In this document: piece after piece, positions 45,601 through 51,409 of the stretch | How the letters are laid out: each line of letters opens with the position of its first letter | How positions within the stretch are numbered: the first letter of the stretch is position 1 | From: Microglena sp. YARC | Taxonomy: Eukaryota; Chlorophyta; Chlorophyceae; Chlamydomonadales; Chlamydomonadaceae | Assembly (NCBI GenBank): GCA_022414725.1 | Contig: CM039462.1 | Coordinates: 115,089,613-115,153,612, forward strand | Direction: 5' to 3' | DNA length: 64,000 nucleotides | The notes under the pieces: generated by a model | The model's input: only the letters and a program-made list of their open reading frames with translations | The model's database searches: none | Told to the model about the DNA's origin: nothing | Translations under genes and position numbers: made by a program

Positions 45601-48494
45601 TTTCAGGAAACAAAAGCCCTAGAACATCCTTAAATCTACAGTCCCAAACCTTTTGGTTATGGTGGGCCACTCCATTGAGTTGCTGTAGGGCAGAGCAAAA
45701 GTGGTTATGGTGGTTATGGTGGTTAAGGTGTACCACTCTGACATAGAGTTGCTGGAGGGCAGAGCAAAAGTGGGCCCAATTGGGGGCAGGGGGGGGGGGG
45801 GGGAAGAAGGGGGCCTGTGGCCATGACTAGGGAAAGTCCTAAACTTCTTACCCCTAACTCCCCAAACCTGTATCGATTGTAGGCCACTCTGGGGAGCTGA
45901 TGGAGGGCGGTGCGATGGAGGGCCCCATGCGTGTCAGAGGAAAGCCTTCTAACTGGAATGAACTCAAAGGCACAGCAGAGCGTACTGACTGCATTCAGGT
46001 GTGTCTGTTATGTTTGTTATGTTTGTTATGCCTCTTTGCCTAAGTGCATGTTATGCTTGCTTTTTGCTTGCTTGCTTGCTTGCTTGCTGAGCTACATTAG
46101 CTACATGAGCTACACATCAGCTACACCTCAGCTACAGCAGCTACACATCAGCTACACACTAGCTACATCAGCTACATCAGCTACACACCAGCTACACATC
46201 AGCTACACATTAGCTACATCAGCTACATCAGCTACATTAGTTACATCAGCTACACATCAGCTACATTAGCTACACATCAGCTACATCAGCCACACACCAG
46301 CTACATCAGCTACATCAGCTACATTAGTTAAGTCAGCTACATATCAGCTACGCATCAGCTACATCAGCTACACATCAGCTACACACCAGCTACATCAGCT
46401 ACATTAGTTGCATCAGCTACACATCAGCTACATCAGCTACACACCAGCCACATCAGCTACACATCAGCTACATCAGCTACATCAGCTACACACCAGCTAC
46501 ATCAGCTACATTAGTTACATCAGTTACACATCAGCTACATCAGCTACATCAGCTACACACCAGCTTCATCAGCTACACATTAGCTACATCAGCTACATAT
46601 CAGCTACATTAGCTACATTAGCTACACATCAGCTCCACATCAGCTAGATCACTACATCACTTTCACATTATAATCCATTACAGGAAATGCTCAAAGTAAT
46701 GAACTACAGTACAGTGTTAATGATCTTAAAATTTATTCATTCACAGTATTAATTTATTGGTTCATGATATATGTGTTTATTTATTTATTTATTTATGTAT
46801 TGATGTATTGATTGATTTATTGATTTATTCACAGGGCACCGGGCAATTCATCAACGGTATTTATTTGTGTATTTATTCTAACGGTGTCGGGCAATTGATT
46901 AACAGTATTGATTTATGCATGCATATATTCAAAGGGCACCAGGCAATTAATTCACAGTGCTGATTTGTTTATTTATTCGAAGGGTACCGGGCAAGTCATT
47001 CGCAGTATTAATTGGTTAATGTATTCGAAGGGCACCGGGCAGTTAATTCACAGTGTAAATTAGTTTATGTATTCAAATGGCACTGGGCAATTAATTCACA
47101 CTATGAATTAGTGTATGTCTTCAAAGGACACTGGGAAATTAATTCACAATACACATTTTATTTGTTCACAGGGCACTGAACAATTAATTAGCAGTATTAA
47201 TTTATGTGTGCAATAATGAAATTGGCATCGGTGCAATAAATCCACAGTATAAATTAATTAACTTATTCTCACGGCACCGGGCAATTAATTCACAGTATGC
47301 ATTTATTTATTTATTTATTCGAAGGGCACTGGGCAATTAATTCACAATAAATAAATAAATAGTACGCCTTATTACGAGGCGTGCGATTGAGGAGGCCAGC
47401 CCGTTTGCTTGCACTGGGGCCAACCACCAACTAATTCACAAAACACCTTATTTTAGTTATTCAAAGGGCAGCGGGCAATTAATTCACAGTATACATTATT
47501 TGTTTATCCAAAGGGCACCGAGCAATTAATTCACAGTACACATTTATTTGTTTATCCAAAGGGCAGCGGGCAATTAATTACTCAGTATACATTTATTTGT
47601 TTATCCAAAGGGCAGCGGGCAATTAATTCACAGTATACATTTATTTGTTTATCCAAAGGGCAGCGGGCAATTAATTCACAGTATACATTTATTTGTGTAT
47701 TCAAAGGGTACCAGGTGATCATTCCACAGCTAACACATTTTGTATATACAGGGCACCGGGCCGGCGTTTGCTTGTGTCAACAAGTGCGGCTGAGGAGGGC
47801 CTGGATGTTCCCTCTTGCAAGTTCGTTGTCCGCTACAACGCCCCGCAGACAGGGGTGCAGAGAGTGCAGTCCCGGGGCCGTGTGCGAGCCCTAGAAAATG
47901 CCGAGTTTGTGGTCATTGTTCAAGAGGGCTCCCTGGATGATCACCACCACATGAAGTCTACTACGGAGGATGGAGAACAACATGCTGCACATGCTGAAGA
48001 GCCAGTTCCCTAGGGGACAATAGTGGGAAGATGTGCGTTTGTGTGTGATGTACGTGTGCGAGCCCTAGAAAATGCCGATTTTGTGGTCGTGGTAGTGCAG
48101 TTGTGGCCGTGGTCGTAGTTGTGGTAATGCAAGGGGGATCCCTGGAGTGCGGTCCCGGGGCCGTGTGCGAGCCCTAGAAAATGCCGAGTTTGTGGTCATT
48201 GTGCAAGAGGGCTCCCTGGATGATCACCACCATAAAAAGTATATGAACGCGGAAGAAAACATGCTGCACATGCTGAAGAGCAAATACCCTTGGAGACAAA
48301 AGCTACAACGCCCCGCAGACAGGGGTGCAGCGCAGAGAGTGCAGTCCCGGGGCCGTGTGCGAGCCCTAGAAAATGCCGAGTTTGTGGTCATAGTGCAAGA
48401 GGGATACCTGGACTGTCACCACCGTCTGAAGTCTATGGCGGAGGAGAACAACATGCTGCACATGCTGAAGAGCCAGTTCCTTAGGGGACAATAG
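25790..48494 (+). CDS. Dicer/RIG-I-type SF2 helicase, exons spread over 23 kb
   Basis: Recognisable exons in order: 25790-26070 (helical N-terminal region), 28226-28470 (helicase motifs Ia/Ib), 31332-31430, 34646-34669 (motif III-like VILSTSFG), about 37675-37918 (insertion-domain helices), 43168-43363, 45005-45543, 45883-45998, and 47752 to the end (motifs V and VI). TSAAEEGLDVP and VQSRGRVRALENAEFVV match motifs V and VI of the Dicer/RIG-I-like dsRNA helicases, where ATSVAEEGLD and QxxGRxRA are the usual form. The protein ends soon after motif VI, so no RNase III or PAZ part is visible. I could not find Walker A or a DExH box, so those exons are hidden, lost or degenerate. Some phases do not join, and many exons are duplicated. 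A dsRNA-binding or antiviral/RNAi role is family inference; the gene may be non-functional. Confidence 0.65.
26055..26345. repeat. GTTGGTGGGTAGGT minisatellite with exon-edge copies
   Basis: The last bases of the previous exon and its donor (TCAGCTCCTCCAG then GTGAGTAGG) recur at about 26130, 26265 and 26315, separated by GGTTGGTGGGTAGG units. Confidence 0.8.
26346..27905. repeat. Iterated ~115-bp unit, C-rich spacers and Rep-F
   Basis: A unit with CATTCTTTCTCCAC, AAACGGCACC, GAGATGCGCATGA and CACCTGCACCCTCCCT occurs near 26350-26470, 27125-27245, 27640-27750 and 27840-27905, with a partial copy near 27310-27360. Most copies have an acceptor-like TTGCAG or CCCAG before AAACGGCACC, so this may be another reiterated exon edge. 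26480-26690 is CCCACCCACC-rich. 26766-26895 is Rep-F, present inverted at 44210-44365 (TATATATAGC...GACC, CTGTCCCTGGAGG). Confidence 0.6.
27905..28150. repeat. 35-bp tandem repeat
   Basis: About seven copies of a 35-bp unit with TGTATATATTTGCATTGATT and GCTATCCATTTATT, decaying to the right. Confidence 0.85.
28226..28470 (+). CDS. Helicase exon: motifs Ia and Ib
   Basis: After CTTGCAG it reads RLLDENPTSKIVMLVPTVIL, TIQQAIYFKNSVLG, and ends FVVVGDVFKNLLNAG at a GTGAGT donor (phase 1). KIVMLVPT...QQ has the form of helicase motif Ia (as in KVVFLAPT-PLVxQQ), and VGDVFKNLLNAG matches the Ib position (xxTPQxLLNxL) of the Dicer/RIG-I group. Confidence 0.7.
28699..28731 (+). repeat. Copy of the motif Ib exon end
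   Basis: GTTGTAG, then GGGGACGTCTTCAAAAAC, coding GDVFKNLLAAG, again followed by a GT. It duplicates the exon end at 28441-28470. Confidence 0.7.
28763..28830 (+). repeat. Rep-D dispersed repeat
   Basis: TTTCACCCCAGGAGGTAGGT ... ACACCGAGGATTCAGTT. Other copies: 33543-33613, 34490-34560 (inverted) and 48558-48599 (inverted, cut by the copia element). Confidence 0.7.
28871..29340. repeat. (TATG)n microsatellite attached to a Rep-A copy
   Basis: About 400 bp of nearly pure TATG with a (TGTC)n patch at 28956-28990, running straight into the Rep-A start at 29284. Both strands are open throughout, which is purely a repeat effect. Confidence 0.95.
29561..29603 (+). CDS. Possible short helicase exon (before motif II)
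   Basis: After GCTTGTAG the bases read LYLKVELPGRHLCLM before running into a CAACCATATA array. This resembles the L-L-F/V stretch just before the DExH box of Dicer/RIG-I helicases, but the phase does not fit the exon at 28226-28470 and no DExH follows. Speculative. Confidence 0.2.
29610..30330. repeat. ACAACCATAC array, (TA)n and G run
   Basis: 12-bp-based ACAACCATATAC repeats from 29610 to 30175, TA-rich 30176-30245, then G-rich 30283-30320. Confidence 0.9.
30455..30660 (+). repeat. Rep-C dispersed repeat, copy 3
   Basis: GCCCCCCCTTCTGGGGGGCG hairpin followed by the CGACCGAGACAAAGCCTGAC and TCTGTTGCCAACACTTTCC blocks found at 13251-13400 and 13915-14090. Confidence 0.7.
30830..30975. repeat. 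~50-bp tandem repeat
   Basis: Three units with GGGGCTACTTGAAAGAAAC and GGTCCCTGATTTCC. Confidence 0.75.
31032..31241 (+). mobile_element. tRNA-derived SINE, copy 4, with 13-bp target duplication
   Basis: 210 bp, head TGGTCTGGTGGTAGACC and GGGTTCGATTCCCCC, body ending GGTGTTATCATTAT. Flanked by a perfect CAGCCAGCAATTT at 31019-31031 and 31242-31254, which proves insertion by target-primed reverse transcription. The target itself (AGCCAGCAATTTGGCTGCTC) is a dispersed sequence also seen at 53640 and 20105. Confidence 0.85.
31270..31306. repeat. Telomere-like CCCTAAA motif
   Basis: AAACCCTAAACCCAAAACCC followed by CTAAACCC, an interstitial stretch like the plant/green-algal telomere repeat, just before a helicase exon. 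Confidence 0.6.
31332..31430 (+). CDS. Helicase exon between motifs II and III
   Basis: Exactly 33 codons between GTGCACAG and GTGGGT: VYHIHKDADESLEKHLPQPQ then QKTPGSERRQLDQ. The position and ending fit the loop leading to motif III of the Dicer/RIG-I family. Phase 0 at both ends matches the next exon (34646). Confidence 0.6.
31431..33515. repeat. 2-kb GTGGGTAGG minisatellite bounded by exon-edge copies
   Basis: First part (31431-32230): ~90-bp units ending GGTCTCAGCTTCTCCAGGTG, related to the edge of the 25790-26070 exon. Second part (32230-33460): ~63-bp units GGTAGGTGTAAAGGTAGG. It closes at 33477-33510 with a copy of the 31332 exon end (GAGTGAGCGGC...CTGGTGGGC). The 900-base minus-strand open frame is a repeat artefact. 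Confidence 0.9.
33516..34645. other. Intron sequence: Rep-D, Rep-A fragments and microsatellites
   Basis: Rep-D at 33543-33613 and inverted at 34490-34560; Rep-A fragments at 33690-33735 and 34025-34060; (GTTT)n at 33764-33811; a palindromic GTAAAC cluster at 34085-34140; (GT)n at 34228-34290 and 34340-34392. No exon seen. Confidence 0.6.
34646..34669 (+). CDS. Helicase microexon: motif III-like VILSTSFG
   Basis: Eight codons after CATCTTGCAG and before GTGGGG. VILSTSFG sits where LGLTAS(P)G (motif III) is expected, and the phase (0) fits the previous exon. The shortness makes it tentative; a degenerate copy (GCATTCTGAGACCACCATTG) follows at 34739-34760. Confidence 0.4.
34670..36174. other. 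Intron sequence: GGGTGAATGGGTGG array, G run, (GATA)n, Rep-A
   Basis: 34805-34955 TGGGTGAATGGGTGG repeats; G run 35083-35116; (GATA)n 35222-35268; 35640-35740 shares TTTCTCAATGC and GGGAA--GTTGCAGAC with 40540-40720; Rep-A (minus sense) at 35840-35985. No exon seen. Confidence 0.6.
36175..37780 (+). repeat. Nine-fold tandem copy of a helicase exon
   Basis: Units of ~168 bp at 36177, 36405, 36570, 36738, 36905, 37070, 37240, 37505 and 37675, each starting with an acceptor (TTGCCGCAG, TTGCTGTAG, TTGCTGCAG) and coding DVRSLLGIALVYSARQLCQAL then TRDALPS. Units 2-4 and 5-7 are copies of each other (~498-bp higher-order repeat). The helix is of the kind found between motif III and the insertion domain. 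Except for the last copy, a donor after the block is not evident. Confidence 0.75.
37675..37918 (+). CDS. Helicase exon: post-motif III helices
   Basis: Last copy of the array, after CCGTAG: DVRSLIGISLVYSAKQLCQAL, TTDALPP; a different frame then gives QRQEKLEELELELTVILNLP and MRAWITHAQELSKRALAAPA, ending at GTAAGT. Relative to its neighbours this copy lacks two C residues, and the two parts are in different frames, so a frameshift or hidden splice lies near 37750-37775. Charged and helical, like the helicase insertion domain. Confidence 0.45.
37840..39335 (+). repeat. Seven-fold copy of the exon end MRAWITHAQELSKRALAAPAP with donors
   Basis: Copies end at 37918, 38167, 38371, 38799, 39082, 39198 and 39333, each with CAGGAGCTCTCCAAGA..., GCACC(C)...CCATCTAG and a GTAGGT/GTAAGT/GTGGGT donor. 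Spacers hold Rep-A (37920-38028), (CCA)n (38250-38305, 38695-38730), (ATTAC)n (38392-38470). The copy at 38731-38799 equals that at 38303-38371 almost exactly. Confidence 0.8.
39600..41640. other. Intron sequence: TA tract, C run, Pro-rich tracts and a ~150-bp duplication
   Basis: (TA)n 39608-39666; C run of ~32 at 39729-39762; a duplicated TTTGGCCACACCT-TTTTGGG-CTGG (39785-39820, 39900-39930); CCACCC-rich 39985-40200; a diverged duplication (40490-40600 and 40645-40745, with TTTCTC--TGCAGTGGGAAGAA) related to 35640-35740; (CCACGA)n 41085-41122; (TA)n 41143-41170. No exon recognised. Confidence 0.55.
41641..42220. other. Unassigned non-repetitive intron block
   Basis: Contains a 143-codon minus-strand open frame (41665-42096) with no recognisable domain and Arg/Ser-rich bias. 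Probably not a gene. Confidence 0.3.
42250..43167. repeat. Exon-edge/Rep-A chimeric array and (CA)n, (ACATAC)n tracts
   Basis: Three and a half ~88-bp units (42260-42545) fuse the edge of the 43168 exon (CCAGCTGGAGCCTCTGGA) to a Rep-A fragment (GGCCTAATTGGCTGCC). Longer exon copies follow at 42525-42605 and 42708-42800 (APGLPLRNTVL), then (CA)n 42640-42690 and (CACATA)n 42830-43145. Confidence 0.8.
43168..43363 (+). CDS. Helicase exon: insertion-domain helices (LGFECALQFMARKL)
   Basis: After AGGGCAG it reads GASGSAAAAPGLPLRNTVL, MAKLLKAGTKAVDMATN, LGFECALQFMARKLVS and ends SSSHDR at GTGATT (phase 2, fitting the next exon). LG-x-x-A-x-x-A/M-x-x-L is the hallmark helix of the insertion domain in Dicer/RIG-I helicases (LGxwCA...). 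The 5' phase is unresolved. Confidence 0.6.
43364..43930. repeat. ~85-bp tandem copies of the exon end
   Basis: Five units with GGCTAGGTAGCTGGCCAGTA and GTATCAGCAGTCGGAG repeat the end of the preceding exon; the last (43845-43895) again ends SSSHDR-like before AGGTGG. Confidence 0.8.
43931..44400. other. Intron with Rep-F copy
   Basis: 44210-44365 is the inverted copy of Rep-F (compare 26766-26895), ending GCGATCGCTATATATAGC. No coding signal. Confidence 0.5.
44401..45004. repeat. Tandem copies of the next exon's acceptor
   Basis: Units at 44417, 44485, 44603, 44739, 44853 each have (A/G)CAG then GAACTCCCGGAGCAAG-like sequence and GTTCCTTCAACCTCACG; they replicate the start of the exon at 45005 (GAACTCCCGGCGCAAG). 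Confidence 0.8.
45005..45543 (+). CDS. Helicase exon: start of C-terminal RecA domain
   Basis: Joins the 43168 exon in phase (AG+G = Arg). Basic NSRRKKKSARGQKRQ, an acidic Ser/Asp linker, then a helical stretch and PKLWDLVMYLSKYRNDSDF, HGIVFATTRHGVFYISALIS. KL-x-x-L...GIVFATTR is the motif IV region of Dicer/RIG-I helicases (KL..L..IL...RGIIFVxTR). Ends FIDSVHELTG at GTATGG, phase 1. Confidence 0.75.
45544..45882. other. Helicase intron, duplicated AGAGTTGCTGGAGGG
   Basis: Two copies of GCCACTC--AGTTGCTG-AGGGCAGAGCAAAAGTGG (45665-45705, 45730-45770) and a G run (45788-45803). Similarity to the start of the 45883 exon (GCCACTCTGGGGAGCTGATG) suggests further exon-edge copies. Confidence 0.6.
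45883..45998 (+). CDS. Helicase exon: LTGHSG segment
   Basis: After ATTGTAG, phase 2: completes ELTG then HSGELMEGGAMEG, NWNELKGTAERTDCIQ, ending at GTGTGT in phase 0. Corresponds to the loop between motifs IV and V, where family members read VGHGxxxxGMTxxxQ. The phase does not match the next exon, so a small exon is missing. Confidence 0.65.
45999..47751. repeat. AGCTACATC array and ~72-bp GGGCACCGGGCAATTAATTC array
   Basis: 46090-46650: AGCTACATC/AGCTACACATC repeats. 46830-47745: about 15 units of AAGGGCACCGGGCAATTAAT + TCACAGTATACATTTATTTG; the GGGCACCGGGC core is the first bases of the exon at 47752, so its start has been reiterated. (GCTT)n at 46065-46088. Confidence 0.85.
47752..48013 (+). 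CDS. Helicase terminal exon, copy 1: motifs V and VI
   Basis: After TATATACAG it reads APGRRLLVSTSAAEEGLDVP, FVVRYNAPQTGVQRVQSRGR, VRALENAEFVVIVQEG. Motif V (TSAAEEGLD) and motif VI (QSRGRVRA) are intact, including the arginines that contact ATP. A 4-base insertion near 47972 shifts the last ~20 codons into another frame before TAG at 48011. Confidence 0.75.
48037..48494 (+). repeat. Terminal exon copies 2 and 3
   Basis: A broken copy (48047-48145), then two open ones in the same frame: 48147-48300 (RVRALENAEFVVIVQEGSL ... MLHMLKSKYPW) and 48300-48494 (same motif VI, ending AEENNMLHMLKSQFLRGQ-stop at 48492). Copy 3 has the most natural C-terminus and may be the ancestral end of the gene. None repeats motif V. 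Confidence 0.75.
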
Positions 48495-48600
48495 TAACAA
48501 CGCACCGCACACAAAAGTGGCAAAGCCCCGACAGGGGGTTCGCAGTTCGCTATTCGAACTGAATCCTCGGTGTTGGTTTGTGTCGGGAAACTCACCACCA

Positions 48601-48714
48601 TGAGATTGCAGGCTGTGATCAGGAGTGTGATACAGTTGTGTTTATTCTGGGTATACACGGGTATACCCGACCACTAGGACACACTAGCTGGACCGGGAGA
48701 ACCGGTCTATAACA
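48601..48714 (-). repeat. 3' LTR of the copia element
   Basis: 114 bp with TG...CA ends; on the minus strand it starts TGTTATAGACCGG and contains AATAAA. Its inner neighbour (48715-48726) is a polypurine tract AATTGGGGGGGA, as expected just before a 3' LTR. It interrupts Rep-D at 48600. Confidence 0.65.
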
Positions 48715-49330
48715 TCCCCCCCAATTCCTGGTATTCTTCATTCAGAAGAATTCCTTGAATTAGGAGGTTCAAAGGAAAGGGGAAGCTAGAGTGAAAAGAA
48801 ATAGCTGGTACATAAGAGAGCCCAGGTGCATAGGCTTCTGATTTGGCCGGTGTTCATCAAGGAATGATACTTGTCCTTGTGGGGCATATGCAAGTACATT
48901 TAGGAGAGAACAAGGGACAAAGGCAGTACAGTATGACTATTATCTATTATCTAGATAGGACTGGATTCCAGCTGTGAAGCTGCCAGGAAGGTGCAGCCAT
49001 AGGGCTTTGTTCAGCTAAAGGGACTGGATAGTAATCTGTTTGATTTCCATTATGGTAAGCAACTTTAAAGTAGACGTCCCTGCTAGCTCATGACTATCAA
49101 TCCAGATGGAAGGACATGGTGAGGTACTTCCAGTATCATCTATAAAGTATCATAAGGCAGGATCCTCAGATTAATGCTAGGGGGAACTATGGGGCCATAG
49201 TGATGAATTAGGAATGGACTGTAAGGGAGCTGCAGGAAGCTGGAGGGGAAAACTTTGAAGGCAAGTAGCTCCCCATGATCAAGAATATGAATGATACTAG
49301 ATCAGAGGTTCTTGGTCAGAGCTTCTAGAG

Positions 49331-51364
49331 TTATTCCATTTTTAGCCTGCCAATGCAGCCAATCTTCTCTCTGAAGTCGCAGAACTTGGCCCTGGGCAGA
49401 GCTTTGGTGAGCATGTCAGACATGTTGGCAGCAGTTGGGATCCAGTTCAGTTTGATACCTTCTTTCTTGGACTGCTCCTTGAGGAAGTAGAACCTGGTCT
49501 CCATGTGCTTCAGTCTGGATGACAGCTTCTCCTGGTTCCAGGCACTAAGGGCAGCTTGGTTGTCACCATTAATGGTGAGGGCAGGGGGAACTATGCCTGT
49601 GGCAGAGTGTTGTAGTTTTCTCAACCACATTTCCTTCTGGGCTGCAGAGGTAGCTGCCATAAATTCGGCCTCTGTTGTGGACAGGGCTGTGGCAGATGCC
49701 TGGATCTTGGATGCCCATGAGATTGCTCCCCCCTGGTTGAGGAATACAAAACCTGTTGTGGATTTCCTTGTGATGGGGCAGGCAGCATGGTCAGAATCAC
49801 AGTAACCAATGAGGGGCTTGTTGGAGAAGGTGTAGGTGATGCCATGGTCTGGTGTATTCGACAGGTACTTGAGGATACCAGTGGCAGCTTCCATGTGGTC
49901 ATGCAATGGGTGTGCACTGTGCGTGGCCAATCTGTTGACTGCTTGGGCAATGTCAGGCCTTGTGTTGACTGCCAGGTAGTTGAGGGAGCCCACAATCTGG
50001 GCAAGGGGAAGACCAGTGGCTGGGGTATCTTTGGCAGCATAGGGCAGGAGAGCATCTGGTAGGAGAGCCACAGGGAACCTGGTGCTGTTGGGTTCAGGAA
50101 GCATGTTGTGGGCACGCAGCAGATCCTGGATGAACCTGGACTGGCAGATGTGTAGGGTGCCAGTTGATGCATTCCTGGTGATCTCATAGCCAACAAAAAC
50201 TGAAGGGTCACCAAGGTCTCTAGTCTTGTACAGCTTCATGATGGTGCTCTTGTACTTGTCTAGGATGCTTTTGTCAAAGGACTGCATGAGGAAGTCATCA
50301 ACCCAGAGAAGGACCCAAATTATGGGCTTGTTGGCTGAGTCAGGTAGAACAAATAGACCTTGGTCTACGTCTACCTCTCTGAATCCTATAGCAGTCATAT
50401 CTTCTTTGACTTTGAGGTACCACTGGCGAGATGCTTGTTTTAGGCCATAAAGGCATTTCCACATGCGGCAGACCCTGTGGTCTTGTTCGAATCCAGGTGG
50501 TTGTGTGCAGTACAGTTCTTCTTCAACTATGCCATTGAGGAATGCTGTGGAAACGTCTAACTGTGCTAGGTATGCCTTGGGGTTGGCTGCCATTGAGAGG
50601 ATGTAATGAATGGTAGCATGTTTGGCCACTGGTGCAAAAACTTCATCATAGTCCATGCCTGGGCGTTGGGCATACCCTTTGGCAACTAGTCTTGCTTTGT
50701 ACCTGACAATTTCTCCATCAACTGATTGTTTTATGTCGAAGACCCATTTGGTTCCTATAGCCTTGGCTCCTGAAGGGAGTTCTGAGAGGGACCAGGTGTT
50801 CATCTCTGCAAGTGCTGCTAATTCTTCCTGCATAGCAGTTTTCCATTCTTTAGCTTGGGGACTAGAGAGGGCTTCTTTCTCATTTTTGGGGATGATAACT
50901 TGGTCTGCAGCTAGGAATGCTAGGAAGTTTGGTGAGTGTCTGTCTCTGCCAGATCTTCTAGGTTCAACTAGGGATGGGTCTACTTCTGGTGGTGGGGGAA
51001 TGTCAGGTCTTGGAAGGGGAGGTAACTCCTGGTGTGGTGGAGGTGGGGGGTTAGGGGGATCTTCATTTTCCTGAGGGATGTGTTCATCTCCTTGTTGAAC
51101 AGTTTGGTTATTGGGTGTACTGGCTGCTGGTGTGAGGTTGGATGCTGGTGTTGTGAAGGTAGGTCGGTATACTGTATCAGGGTTAGAAGAAAGATTGTCT
51201 GGGAGGCCCCACACTTGTGGGTTGGCTTGATACCTAGCTTGTCTGGCTAGGATGTAGTCTCTTTCTTGGAGTTCAGATGGAGTGAGGATAGTGGGGACAG
51301 GTGGGATAGGATCATCTTCATCAACTTCAACTGGGATATCATCTTCATAGTTTCCTAGTACCAC
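49331..51364 (-). CDS. Copia pol, part 2: reverse transcriptase and RNase H
   Basis: In the same frame as part 1, after the in-frame TAA. RT region from KWVFDIKQSVDGEIVRYKAR through FAPVAKHATI, LDVSTAFLNG and the catalytic WVLLWVDDFL (YVDD position). RNase H of copia type: GYCDSDHA...STTGFVF, STTEAEFMAA and LTKALP near the C-terminus. Frame intact over 678 codons, so the element is fairly young apart from the single stop. Confidence 0.85.
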   Translation of the reverse strand: MVLGNYEDDIPVEVDEDDPIPPVPTILTPSELQERDYILARQARYQANPQVWGLPDNLSSNPDTVYRPTFTTPASNLTPAASTPNNQTVQQGDEHIPQENEDPPNPPPPPHQELPPLPRPDIPPPPEVDPSLVEPRRSGRDRHSPNFLAFLAADQVIIPKNEKEALSSPQAKEWKTAMQEELAALAEMNTWSLSELPSGAKAIGTKWVFDIKQSVDGEIVRYKARLVAKGYAQRPGMDYDEVFAPVAKHATIHYILSMAANPKAYLAQLDVSTAFLNGIVEEELYCTQPPGFEQDHRVCRMWKCLYGLKQASRQWYLKVKEDMTAIGFREVDVDQGLFVLPDSANKPIIWVLLWVDDFLMQSFDKSILDKYKSTIMKLYKTRDLGDPSVFVGYEITRNASTGTLHICQSRFIQDLLRAHNMLPEPNSTRFPVALLPDALLPYAAKDTPATGLPLAQIVGSLNYLAVNTRPDIAQAVNRLATHSAHPLHDHMEAATGILKYLSNTPDHGITYTFSNKPLIGYCDSDHAACPITRKSTTGFVFLNQGGAISWASKIQASATALSTTEAEFMAATSAAQKEMWLRKLQHSATGIVPPALTINGDNQAALSAWNQEKLSSRLKHMETRFYFLKEQSKKEGIKLNWIPTAANMSDMLTKALPRAKFCDFREKIGCIGRLKME

Positions 51365-51409
51365 AGCATCTGCACCTGGGAATCCTTTTTGACCTGCCAG
51401 ATTTTCAAA

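Noticed and set aside
25790..48494. Full Dicer
   Set aside because: No RNase III, PAZ or dsRNA-binding region; the frame stops just after motif VI.
5038..48494. One giant gene joining gene A and the helicase
   Set aside because: Gene A has its own stop at 17568 followed by 8 kb of transposon-rich sequence.
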